NCBI GenBank assembly: GCA_964448135.1
Contig: CAYUVH010000045.1
Span: 1-40,840 of the forward strand
DNA from: CAYUVH01 sp964448135
GTDB taxonomy: Bacteria; Verrucomicrobiota; Verrucomicrobiia; Limisphaerales; UBA8199
Direction of reading: 5' to 3'
DNA: 40,840 nucleotides
The first letter of the stretch is position 1. Each line of letters opens with the position of its first letter. Shown piece by piece: positions 8,605-16,480 of this stretch. Both the position numbers and the translations under genes were made by a program. Under the pieces are notes generated by a model. The model was not told the origin of the DNA and did not search any database. It was given only the letters and a program-made list of their open reading frames with translations.

Positions 8605-10002
8605 ATGGCTGAAAAAGCTCTGAACGAACTGCCCAGGGATTTGCGCGGTCTCTACACCCGCGGCGCGGACGCATTGCAGCGGGACAATTTTGATTACGCG
8701 ATCGAGATGTTCAGCCAGGTGCTGGCGAAGGAGCCGCGGCAGCACGAAGTCCGCAAAGCCTTGCGCACGGCGCAGATCAAAAAGGCCGGCACCGGCGGAG
8801 GCTTCTTCAAGAAAATGATCAGCGGAGCCAGCTCTTCGCCCCTCGTGGCCAAGGCGGAAATGACCGTGCGCAACGACCCCGCCGCGGCGCTCCAGATCGC
8901 CGAGCAAATCCTGAGCGGCGATCCGAACAGCTCCGCCGGCCACCGCATCGTGGTGAAATCGGCCATGGCCATGGAGATGCCGAACACCGCCGCGATGTCG
9001 TTGGAAGTCCTGATGCGCAATTCCCCCAAAGACCGGGACATCGCCATTCAATTTGCGAACGCCCTGGCCGACGTCGGGCAAGTCCAGCGCGCCGAACGGA
9101 TGCTGGCCGACTTCGCGCGGGCCCAGCCCAACGACCAGGAGCTCAACCAGGCGCTGAAGGATATTTCCGCCCGCAACACGCTGGCCCGCGATGGCTATCG
9201 TGCCGCCGAGGAAGGCACCGGCAACTATCGAGGCATGCTCAAGGACAAGGACGAAGCCGCCAAGCTGGAGCAGGAACAGCGCATCGAAAAAACCGGCGAC
9301 GTGAATGACCGGATGATCCGCGACTATGAAGAACGCCTTGCGCTTGAACCGAACAATTTGAAGCTGCTCCGCAACCTCGCGGAAACCTACAAGGACAAGA
9401 AGGAATACGATCGCGCGCTGGAATACTACGAAAAGATCAAGCAGAGCGAAGGCACCTCCGACCCCTCGCTGGAACGGAGCATCTCCGAGGTCACCGCGCG
9501 ACGGTTTGACCAGCGCATGTCGCAGCTCGATCCCGCGGCCGCCGATTACCCGGAAAAGCTCGCCGCGTTCCAGGCCGAGAAGGCGGCTTACCAACTCGCC
9601 GATTGCCAGCAACGCGCCGACCGCTTCCCCACCGACCTGCAAATCCGATTCGAACTCGGCCAGCTCCTTTTCCAGGCCGGCAAGGTCAGCGAGGCGATTC
9701 AGGAATTGCAGAAGGCGAAGTCCAATCCGCATCGCCGCGTCGCCGCCATGAGCCTGCTGGGACAGTGTTTCGCCCGCAAGAACATGAACGACATGGCGGC
9801 TCGTTCACTCCAGGAAGCGCTTAAGGAGAAACTGGTTTTCGACGACGAGAAGAAGGAACTGGTTTACGTCCTGGGCACCATCCTCGAAAAAATGGGCAAG
9901 CGCGAGGAAGCCATCGAACAGTTCAAACAGATCTACGAGATGGACATCGGCTACAAGGACGTCGCCAAAAAAGTCGACGATTACTACTCCAGCCAGGGCT
10001 GA
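8605..10002 (+). CDS. Tetratricopeptide (TPR) repeat protein
   Basis: 465 aa, rich in paired amphipathic helices. Clear TPR-like units are seen at about residues 13-46 (LYTRGADALQRDNFDYAIEMF), in the middle (LLRNLAETYKDKKEYDRALEYYEKI) and at the C-terminus (VLGTILEKMGKREEAIEQFKQIYE). No signal peptide or membrane segment, so probably a cytoplasmic scaffold; a Gly-rich linker (KKAGTGGGFFKKM) separates the first repeat from the rest. AAGGTG a few bases before the ATG is one of the better ribosome binding sites in this window. The gene follows the DUF748 gene with a 43-base gap and ends only 5 bases from the convergent purB stop. Partner proteins are unknown. Confidence 0.85.
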   Translation: MAEKALNELPRDLRGLYTRGADALQRDNFDYAIEMFSQVLAKEPRQHEVRKALRTAQIKKAGTGGGFFKKMISGASSSPLVAKAEMTVRNDPAAALQIAEQILSGDPNSSAGHRIVVKSAMAMEMPNTAAMSLEVLMRNSPKDRDIAIQFANALADVGQVQRAERMLADFARAQPNDQELNQALKDISARNTLARDGYRAAEEGTGNYRGMLKDKDEAAKLEQEQRIEKTGDVNDRMIRDYEERLALEPNNLKLLRNLAETYKDKKEYDRALEYYEKIKQSEGTSDPSLERSISEVTARRFDQRMSQLDPAAADYPEKLAAFQAEKAAYQLADCQQRADRFPTDLQIRFELGQLLFQAGKVSEAIQELQKAKSNPHRRVAAMSLLGQCFARKNMNDMAARSLQEALKEKLVFDDEKKELVYVLGTILEKMGKREEAIEQFKQIYEMDIGYKDVAKKVDDYYSSQG

Positions 10003-10007
10003 GGCTC

Positions 10008-11321
10008 TTACAGTCCCACCCGCTTGAACCGGCTATTCACTTCCTTGAAGTGGAAGTCCAGTGAGCAAAGCTTCTCGAGTTCGCCCTTGCTGAAGTGTTT
10101 CGCCACTTCCGGATCCTTCCGCAGTTCCTCGAGGAAGTCCGCATCCGCGCGCCCGGCATGCTTCACGGCCCAGGTCTGCATGGCGTTTCGCTGGACCAAA
10201 TCGTAGGCTTGCTCGCGCGTCAGTCCCTTGCGGATCAGCGCGAGGAGCACCGTCTGGGAATTCCACATCCCCAGCGACAGGCCCAGATTGCGTTTCATGT
10301 TCTCCGGATACACCAGCAAACCCGCCACCAGCTTCGTCATCGTGCCCAGCATGTAATCGAGCAGCGTGCAGGAGTCGGGGAAGATGATCCGCTCAACCGA
10401 ACTGTGGCTGATGTCGCGCTCGTGCCAGAGCGCCACGTTTTCCAAGGCGGCGACTGCGTTGCCCCGGAGCACGCGCGCCAGTCCAGTGAGCCGTTCGCCC
10501 GTGATGGGATTGCGCTTGTGCGGCATGGCACTGGACCCCTTCTGGCCTTTCGCAAAAAACTCCTCCGCCTCCAGCAATTCGGTGCGCTGAAGATGACGAA
10601 ACTCCGTCGCCCATCGTTCGATGCTCGCGCCGATGAGCGCAAGAATGCCAATGAACTCGGCGTGAATATCACGCGCCACCACTTGCGTCGCAATGGGAGC
10701 CGGACGCAGACCGAGTTTTCGGCAGACCTCCGCTTCCACGGACGGTGACAAATGCGCGCTGGTTCCGACCGCGCCCGAGAGCTTGCCCACGGCCACCGTT
10801 TTCCGGCCCGCTTCCAATCGTTCCAACGCCCGCCCGAATTCATCGTACATGAGCGCGAGCTTCATCCCGAAAGTCGTTGGCTCGGCGTGGATGCCGTGGC
10901 TGCGTCCAATCATCGGCGTGAAACGATGCTTCCGGGCCTGGGTCGCGATCGCCTTCCGCAATTCTTTGACATCGGCGATCAAAATGTCCGCCGATTCCAC
11001 CATCTGCACTGCGAACGCAGTATCAATAACGTCGCTGCTCGTCAGGCCGAAATGCAGCCAACGGCTGGCCGGCGCGCCGATGTTCTCGGCGACATTGGTG
11101 GTGAACGCGATGACGTCGTGATTGAGTGTGCGCTCGAGTTCCTTGCAGCGTTCGATGGTAAAGGAAGCTCCCTTGCGCATCTGCGCCAGGTCGCGCTTCG
11201 GCACCAACCCGCGGGCCGCGAGCGCCTCGGAGGCAAGCAATTCGATCTTGAGCCAGATCTCCAGCTTGCGCTGTTCGCTCCAGATTTCCCGCATTGCCGG
11301 CCGAGAGTAACGTTGAATCAT
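10008..11321 (-). CDS. purB: Adenylosuccinate lyase
   Basis: 437 aa cytoplasmic enzyme of the fumarase/aspartase superfamily acting twice in purine synthesis: it splits SAICAR to AICAR and adenylosuccinate to AMP, releasing fumarate. The superfamily signature SSAMPHKRNP is at residues 263-272. Other conserved blocks are FGLTSSDVIDTA (about 91-102) and GRSHGIHAEPTTFG with His142. Length and the N-terminus (MIQRYSRPAMREIWSEQRKLEIW) match the bacterial short-form PurB. It lies downstream of the rhomboid gene on the same strand with a 102-base spacer that holds a hairpin at 11379-11394; no other purine gene is nearby. Confidence 0.96.
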   Translation of the reverse strand: MIQRYSRPAMREIWSEQRKLEIWLKIELLASEALAARGLVPKRDLAQMRKGASFTIERCKELERTLNHDVIAFTTNVAENIGAPASRWLHFGLTSSDVIDTAFAVQMVESADILIADVKELRKAIATQARKHRFTPMIGRSHGIHAEPTTFGMKLALMYDEFGRALERLEAGRKTVAVGKLSGAVGTSAHLSPSVEAEVCRKLGLRPAPIATQVVARDIHAEFIGILALIGASIERWATEFRHLQRTELLEAEEFFAKGQKGSSAMPHKRNPITGERLTGLARVLRGNAVAALENVALWHERDISHSSVERIIFPDSCTLLDYMLGTMTKLVAGLLVYPENMKRNLGLSLGMWNSQTVLLALIRKGLTREQAYDLVQRNAMQTWAVKHAGRADADFLEELRKDPEVAKHFSKGELEKLCSLDFHFKEVNSRFKRVGL

Positions 11322-11378
11322 GGCGGCAATTTAGGAAAAGGAATTACCTCTGTCGAGGCGACTGAGTCTGAAATCTTA

Positions 11379-11394
11379 CTCCGCGGTTGCGGAG
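11379..11394. other. Short inverted repeat between rhomboid gene and purB
   Basis: CTCCGC-GGTT-GCGGAG: a perfect 6-bp stem with a 4-base loop, 30 bases downstream of the rhomboid stop and 58 bases upstream of the purB start (both minus strand). There is no T-tract on the minus strand after it, so it is not a canonical intrinsic terminator; it could still attenuate read-through or be a chance palindrome. Confidence 0.35.
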
Positions 11395-11423
11395 CTGCGA
11401 TACCGTTGAAGGCCGGGCCGGTC

Positions 11424-12296
11424 TCAACGCTTCCCCATCTTCTGCCGCGCGGCTTCCAAAATCTTCTTTTCCCGCGCCGTCAGACTCTTGATTCCTTGCG
11501 CCGAAATCTTGTCCAGAATCGGATCCACCTCCCGCTCAAGATATTCACCGGTGGGCAACTCCTCTTTTTCCTCCTCCTCTTTCTCCTCGCGCGGCCGGAA
11601 CAATCCATACGTATCCTCCGGCTCGTGCATCACGCCGGACGCATACCCTTCGCCTATCGGCGCCGCACCGCCCAGCACGTACTTCACATACAACACTCCG
11701 GCGAGAATTCCGCCAAAATGCGCCGCATGGGCAATCTTGATCTTGTCATCGGGCGACATCGTGAGCATTCCCAGTATTGCCGCGGCGATGCTTAACCATA
11801 GAAAATTCTTCGCCCGAATCGGCAGGAAAGTCACGATCATCAATGCGTCGGGGAACAGACAGGCAAACGCCGCGATCAAGCCGTATGCAGCCGCCGAAGC
11901 TCCCACCGTCGGCGCCGCAAAGAGTCCGCCGAACACCAGGCCCGCGAGTGCCTGCACCAACCCGCCCAATATCCCGCTCGCGAAATACAGCACCAGAAAG
12001 CGCCGCACGCCAATAAACGCCTCCAATTCCTTGCCAAAGAAATAAATCGTCAGACAGTTAAATGCCAGGTGAAACACCCCACCGTGCATGAATTGGTAGG
12101 ACATGAGCTGCCAGACATAACCGTGGGCTAGGCCCCCGGTACTTAACGCTCCATAATGAAAAAACTCCCGTCGGGCGCCCTCGGACAGCAGGCACTGCCC
12201 CACAAAGACCACCACGTTGATCGCGATCAATATCTCCGTTGCCGAACGCATCGGCCGCGCCTGCGGGCGCCGCATATAATCGCGATATTCTAACAT
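11424..12296 (-). CDS. Rhomboid-family intramembrane serine protease with acidic C-terminal extension
   Basis: 290 aa with about six hydrophobic helices. The rhomboid catalytic pieces are all present: the HxxxN oxyanion motif HLAFN (residues 76-80), the serine motif GAS (Ser134, in PTVGASAAAYGLIAAF) and the histidine in AHFGGILAGVLY (His193). These proteases cut single-pass membrane proteins within the bilayer. After residue 210 a soluble tail follows with an acidic run (REEKEEEEKEELPTG) and a helix ending LTAREKKILEAARQKMGKR, as in the DUF6576 tails of other verrucomicrobial rhomboids (family knowledge). It lies between apbE (46 bases upstream) and purB. The substrate is unknown. Confidence 0.92.
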   Translation of the reverse strand: MLEYRDYMRRPQARPMRSATEILIAINVVVFVGQCLLSEGARREFFHYGALSTGGLAHGYVWQLMSYQFMHGGVFHLAFNCLTIYFFGKELEAFIGVRRFLVLYFASGILGGLVQALAGLVFGGLFAAPTVGASAAAYGLIAAFACLFPDALMIVTFLPIRAKNFLWLSIAAAILGMLTMSPDDKIKIAHAAHFGGILAGVLYVKYVLGGAAPIGEGYASGVMHEPEDTYGLFRPREEKEEEEKEELPTGEYLEREVDPILDKISAQGIKSLTAREKKILEAARQKMGKR

Positions 12297-12342
12297 TGCC
12301 GAAGCAACTTACCTCGTCCGCCGCATTTTTCAATGCACACAG

Positions 12343-13350
12343 CTAGCCGAACTTCTCTTTTGCAATACCCCGGGCCATCACCTGACGCCGCCTTTGCTCT
12401 TCCGTAACCAGGAAACTCCTGCTTCCCGGCCTGCAGCCGGCGAGCCTTTCATATCCCGCACGACTTTCCGTGAAGAGCGCGGTTGAGAATGCATCCGTCT
12501 CTGTGGCCGACGGCAAAACGACCGCCGCCAAAAGCGCACCGCGAACCGGCTCGCCGGATCGTGGATCGAGGATGTGCCCGTAAAGCCTGCCGTCGATCTC
12601 GAAACACCGCCCGTCGCCAGCCGAGACCGACAGAGCTTCGTTTTTCAAATCAACTACCGCTGTGAGAGTCGAGGCTTCATGTTCCCTCCCCGCACGACCT
12701 TCGGTTACCACGACCATTCCACCACGTCCGGAACCCGGAAGTCTCGCGTCCGCAGATTCGATTCCAATCTTCCAGCTCTCCGCATCGGGCGGATGCCCAA
12801 TTGCTTCCGCCGTGCTTGTGCCTCCGTGAATCAGCCCGCTCGTAACTCCCGCTTCCCGCAAAAGACCCGCCGCAACCTCCACGGCGTGGCCCTTCCCGAT
12901 CGCGCCTAAATCCAACCTCATCCCCGGTCGCGCGAATCGCACGGTAAATTCCTTCGCATCCAGTTCGACCTGGTTCATGCCTACGCACGCGCGCGCTTCG
13001 GCCAATTCTATGGCTGATGGCACTCGCCCGATTCCTTCACGAAATCCCCAGCACCGCATCAGCGGCTCGATGGTGATGTCAAATGCGCCTCCGGTTTCCC
13101 GGTGCAAGCGTTGAGCCCGCTGCAATAACCCGAAGACATCCGGGCTGACCCGCACCGACTCCGCGGAGGCGCGGGCGTTGATGCGAGAGATCTGGCTGGT
13201 TGGGCGAAAGATGCTGAGCTGCGCCTCAATGCGCTCGATTTCGCTCAAGGCTTCCTCGCCCGCCGCGCGCAACGCGCGAGGGTCGTCCCCGTAGAGGACG
13301 ACCTCGAACCGGGTCGCCATCGCATTGCGAGCGAGGGTGACCGGAGCCAT
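12343..13350 (-). CDS. apbE: ApbE-family FAD:protein FMN transferase
   Basis: 335 aa. ApbE enzymes transfer FMN from FAD onto a Thr/Ser of target proteins. Conserved features are NAMATRFEVVLYGDD at the start, IFRPTSQISRIN, GGAFDITIEPLM, LDLGAIGKGHAVE, GHILDPRSGEPV and the Mg/flavin motif ATETDAFSTALF. I start at the ATG at 13350, 8 bases after the stop of the upstream oxidoreductase; a GTG at 13449 would overlap that gene. Neither start yields a signal peptide or lipobox, unlike the usual periplasmic lipoprotein ApbE, so this copy may act in the cytoplasm (inference). Translational coupling to the upstream Gfo/Idh/MocA gene looks likely. No Rnf, Nqr or other obvious flavinylation target is in the window. 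Confidence 0.92.
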   Translation of the reverse strand: MAPVTLARNAMATRFEVVLYGDDPRALRAAGEEALSEIERIEAQLSIFRPTSQISRINARASAESVRVSPDVFGLLQRAQRLHRETGGAFDITIEPLMRCWGFREGIGRVPSAIELAEARACVGMNQVELDAKEFTVRFARPGMRLDLGAIGKGHAVEVAAGLLREAGVTSGLIHGGTSTAEAIGHPPDAESWKIGIESADARLPGSGRGGMVVVTEGRAGREHEASTLTAVVDLKNEALSVSAGDGRCFEIDGRLYGHILDPRSGEPVRGALLAAVVLPSATETDAFSTALFTESRAGYERLAGCRPGSRSFLVTEEQRRRQVMARGIAKEKFG

Positions 13351-13358
13351 GCGCGGGC

Positions 13359-14777
13359 TTAGGACAGCGGAAGAGTCCCGTAAGTGATCGCGGGAATTTC
13401 CTTGCCGGCGCCGTCGGTGATTTTGCGCGTCTTCTCGTCGAAGCGACACATCATGCTCATACGATCCGACATTTCGGCGAGGGAAATGACCGTCTGCACT
13501 TTAATGGCAAGATCGATGTTCGCGTTCGGTTCCTTGCCGGAGCGGATGCAATCGAACCAGTTTTTCTCGTGCACGCGCAGGTCTTCCGGCTGCAGCGCGG
13601 TGAACTTCTCCGGATCGATGTCGTCGGCGAATTCGCGCTCGGGAATGATGTTCACGCTTTCGCCGGAGGTGCCCACTTCCAGCGAAGCCTTGTGCGCATA
13701 CATGATGAAGCCGGGGCTGCGGGCATTAACCGTGCTCACAGTAATGGTAATGATCGCGCCGCTCGGGAATTCCGCCAGCAACTGCACGTGTTCGGGCGTC
13801 GTGCGCTCGGGCATGTCCGGGGTGCTCTTGTCCGAATGCACGTTGTGCGTGCCCATCGCGGACACGCGCACGGGAAATTCGGGTTTGCCGGTCGCCAGCA
13901 TGAGCGGATGAAGCCGGTGCGGGACGAGGTCGCCGAGCGGACCCGCGCAGTATTGGTAATACTTGCGCCAGCGATGGAACGCCTCGGCGCTGAAAGGCTC
14001 GCGCAGCTTCACCGGCCCGAGCCATTTGTCCCAATCCACATTCTCGGCCTTGGTCTCCTGCTCGATGTTGTAGTTCCATTCGCCGACGATGCTGTTGCGG
14101 CAATAAAAGCCCTGCGCCCAGACCAATTGACCGACCTTGCCGCTCGCGATGAGCTCGGCGCACTTGGCCCAGCCGCCCGCGGAACAACCTTGGGAACCAA
14201 CCTGGAAGATCCGCTTGGTCTTTTTGACCGTATCGTAAATGTTGAAGGCCTCGCCCAGGTAACGCGCCAGCGGCTTTTCGCCATAGACGTGCTTGCCGGA
14301 TTCCATGGACGCGATGGCGATTGGCGCGTGGTTCGGATCGTGCGTCGCGATCAGGACGGCATCAATGTCCTTTCGGTCCACGATCTTCCGATAATCATCA
14401 TAGACGTCGGCGTCCTTGAGCGGGTTGGCGACGGGCTTGCCGCCATTCGCGTAGGGAATGGCCACCTCGCCTTTCATCCACGCGCGGCGCTTGCTGTAAA
14501 CGTCGCAACCGGCGGCGACGACGATGTTGTTCTCCTGCGCCTTTTCCTGCATGCCCACGAAATGGTTCATGCCGATACCAAAGCCGGCGCCGACCACGGC
14601 CACGGCGATGCGATCGTTCGCGCCAATGACGCGGCCCGGCGACGGAGCCTGGTTCTGGCCGTAAACCGGTGTTTTCAGCAGCGGTGTGGCGGCGACAGCC
14701 GCGGCGGCGGTGGCGGTTTTCTTGAGGAAATCCCGGCGCGGCAGACCGCCCGGCGAAGAAACTGCGTCTTTGTCCAT
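13359..14777 (-). CDS. Tat-exported Gfo/Idh/MocA family oxidoreductase
   Basis: 472 aa. The N-terminus has a twin-arginine signal (LPRRDFLKKTATAAAAVAATP, motif at residues 14-20) implying folded export with its cofactor. A Rossmann segment (VAVVGAGFGIGMNHF, near residue 60) and the family motif GEKP (Glu167-Lys168-Pro169) identify an NAD(P)-dependent sugar or inositol dehydrogenase-like protein; the Lys of EKP is the usual catalytic residue. The C-terminal half (GPLGDLVPHRLHPLMLATG) resembles the large paralogous group in Verrucomicrobia and Planctomycetes whose substrates are mostly unknown. The apbE gene starts 8 bases after its stop. It is divergent from the DUF218 gene across a 183-base spacer. 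Confidence 0.92.
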   Translation of the reverse strand: MDKDAVSSPGGLPRRDFLKKTATAAAAVAATPLLKTPVYGQNQAPSPGRVIGANDRIAVAVVGAGFGIGMNHFVGMQEKAQENNIVVAAGCDVYSKRRAWMKGEVAIPYANGGKPVANPLKDADVYDDYRKIVDRKDIDAVLIATHDPNHAPIAIASMESGKHVYGEKPLARYLGEAFNIYDTVKKTKRIFQVGSQGCSAGGWAKCAELIASGKVGQLVWAQGFYCRNSIVGEWNYNIEQETKAENVDWDKWLGPVKLREPFSAEAFHRWRKYYQYCAGPLGDLVPHRLHPLMLATGKPEFPVRVSAMGTHNVHSDKSTPDMPERTTPEHVQLLAEFPSGAIITITVSTVNARSPGFIMYAHKASLEVGTSGESVNIIPEREFADDIDPEKFTALQPEDLRVHEKNWFDCIRSGKEPNANIDLAIKVQTVISLAEMSDRMSMMCRFDEKTRKITDGAGKEIPAITYGTLPLS

Positions 14778-14960
14778 ATTATGTGCGAAGCGAGGTTACG
14801 ATTAAGTTTTGCAGCTTAAAGTTGGACGAAGCATAAGGACAATATCTTCATGGTCAACCCCCCATTCGTGGTAGTTATTTGTGATGCTGCCTCCGTAGTT
14901 TCCCGCCCTGCCCAATTCTGCCTTTAGCCCCGCGCAGCGAGGCTTTACCCTGACCTCAAA

Positions 14961-15701
14961 ATGGCAAAGCCGCCCAACGACAAAAAACCCGTCGAATCGA
15001 AACCCAGGCAGCCACGATGGATTCGGCGCCGGCAGATTCCGGTGCCGACGTGGCGTGGATGGCTGTTGCTCCTGATCGTGTTCGGAATGGGGTTGTATAT
15101 CGCGCTGCACGCAACCTATCCCTTCCTGGCGGTGAATGATCCCCTGCCCGGCGGATATTTGGTCGTGGAAGGTTGGGCGCCCGATTACGCATTGCGGGCG
15201 GCGGTGGCGGAATTCAGGAGCAACCGGTATGAGAAGATTTATGTCACCGGAGGTCCGATTGAACAAGGGAGCTTCCTGGTGCCCTACAAAACCGCGGCGG
15301 AACTCGGCATGGCCAGCCTTTGTGAATTGGGCGTGAAGACCAACGAAATCCAGGCGATCCCTGCTCCGTGGGTGAGCCAGGACCGGACTTACACCGCTGC
15401 CGCCAGCCTGAAGATGTGGTTCACCGAGCATGTCCCGGCGCCCGATCACATCAATCTGCTCACGGTCGGGCCGCACGCACGCCGTTCACGACTGCTCTAT
15501 CAGCAGGCCCTGGGTCACGACATCAAAGTGGGAATCGTATCCCTGCCCGGTGGCGACTACGACACGGGTCGCTGGTGGCGCTCAAGCCAGGGTTTCCGCA
15601 TCGTGACGGGTGAAGTCATTGCTTACATTTACGCGAAATTGTTGTTCCGCCCCGCGACGACTTGCACCAACGCCGCGCATGGAACCAATTCGAGCCCATG
15701 A
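14961..15701 (+). CDS. DUF218 (YdcF/ElyC/SanA-like) membrane-anchored protein
   Basis: 246 aa. A Lys/Arg/Pro-rich N-terminus precedes one membrane helix (about residues 33-50, GWLLLLIVFGMGLYIAL); the rest is an extracytoplasmic alpha/beta domain. PGGYLVVEGWAPDYALRAAV, KIYVTGGP, SQDRTYTAAASLKMW and HARRSRLLYQQALG follow the layout of DUF218 proteins (E. coli SanA, ElyC, YdcF), some of which affect cell-envelope integrity; the biochemical activity is not established. Its stop codon overlaps the next start (ATGA at 15698-15701), so the two genes are probably translationally coupled. Confidence 0.8.
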   Translation: MAKPPNDKKPVESKPRQPRWIRRRQIPVPTWRGWLLLLIVFGMGLYIALHATYPFLAVNDPLPGGYLVVEGWAPDYALRAAVAEFRSNRYEKIYVTGGPIEQGSFLVPYKTAAELGMASLCELGVKTNEIQAIPAPWVSQDRTYTAAASLKMWFTEHVPAPDHINLLTVGPHARRSRLLYQQALGHDIKVGIVSLPGGDYDTGRWWRSSQGFRIVTGEVIAYIYAKLLFRPATTCTNAAHGTNSSP

Positions 15702-16321
15702 CCGCTCCCGGCGTATTTGCGCTTGGCGCAGTCATCCTCGCAGCCGGACGTTCGACCCGCATGGGCCGCTCGAAGTCTTTGCTACCTTGGGGCCAGACCA
15801 CGATAATCGGTCATTTGCTGGGTCAGTGGCAGGCGCTCGGCGCCGTGCAAATCGCGGTCGTTTGCGCGGCCGATGACCAACCGCTGCAATCAGAACTCGA
15901 ACGCGCCGGTCTTCTCGCCTCCGCGCAGATTCACAATCCCGCTCCCGAAACGGGAATGTTCGATTCGATCCGACTGGCCGCTGCCTGGAAGGGCTGGCAG
16001 CCTTACCTGACACATTGGGCGGTGGTTTTGGGAGATCAGCCGCATCTGCCTCACGATTTCCTTCGATCGTTGCTCGCGCAGGCCCGCGCCCACCCGGACA
16101 AAATCTGGCAACCGGGCTTCGAAGGGCGAGGAAGACATCCAGTCATTTTGCCGGGTAAGTTTCTTCGGCTGCTCAAGACAGAGGGGGTCACGGATTTAAA
16201 AAACTTTCTTGCCCGGCACGCCGGCGGCGTAGCGCTCTGGTCGACGGTGGACGCGGCGTTTTCGCTGGATCTCGACCGGCCGGAGGATTACGAGGCCGTG
16301 CGCAGCCGGTTTGAGCCGTAG
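15698..16321 (+). CDS. MobA/MocA-like nucleotidyltransferase
   Basis: 207 aa, GT-A-fold NTP transferase. The nucleotide-binding loop is AVILAAGRSTRMGRSKSLLPWG (about residues 11-32) and the metal-binding motif is LGDQPHLP (about 111-118); GRHPVILPGKF is also typical. Closest by eye to MocA/CoxI-associated molybdopterin cytidylyl- or guanylyltransferases and relatives; the exact NTP and acceptor cannot be told. The ATG at 15698 is the first ATG in frame and overlaps the upstream DUF218 stop by 4 bases. No molybdoenzyme or molybdopterin synthesis genes are in the window, so a molybdenum role is uncertain. Confidence 0.85.
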   Translation: MTAPGVFALGAVILAAGRSTRMGRSKSLLPWGQTTIIGHLLGQWQALGAVQIAVVCAADDQPLQSELERAGLLASAQIHNPAPETGMFDSIRLAAAWKGWQPYLTHWAVVLGDQPHLPHDFLRSLLAQARAHPDKIWQPGFEGRGRHPVILPGKFLRLLKTEGVTDLKNFLARHAGGVALWSTVDAAFSLDLDRPEDYEAVRSRFEP

Positions 16322-16454
16322 CCAGGTGCCAGGCTGGCGACCTGCGCCCGGGCCAGTGGCTGCTTCAAAGGGCTCCCTATCAGATATTGCTCACGCACGG
16401 GGCAAATTCGGATAAATATTTCCTCATAATAATCTGACTTCGAATGTCCGGTTC

Positions 16455-16466
16455 CCGCAGCTGCGG
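16455..16466. other. Perfect 12-bp palindrome just upstream of the sigma-factor gene
   Basis: CCGCAGCTGCGG, 14 bases before the ATG of the ECF sigma gene; TATAGT follows at 16471-16476. The site could be an operator overlapping a promoter for the sigma gene, but no matching -35 box is clear and GC-rich palindromes of this size can arise by chance. Confidence 0.35.
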
Positions 16467-16480
16467 TTACTATAGTGTGA

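Noticed and set aside
8593..9732. Minus-strand open frame opposite the TPR gene
   Set aside because: Antisense of a TPR protein with good ribosome binding site; the Gly/Val/Phe-rich product has no membrane topology or domain that makes sense.
13569..14819. Long plus-strand open frame opposite the Gfo/Idh/MocA gene
   Set aside because: The minus-strand gene has a Tat signal and family motifs; the antisense product is compositionally biased (Arg, His, Ala) and motif-free.
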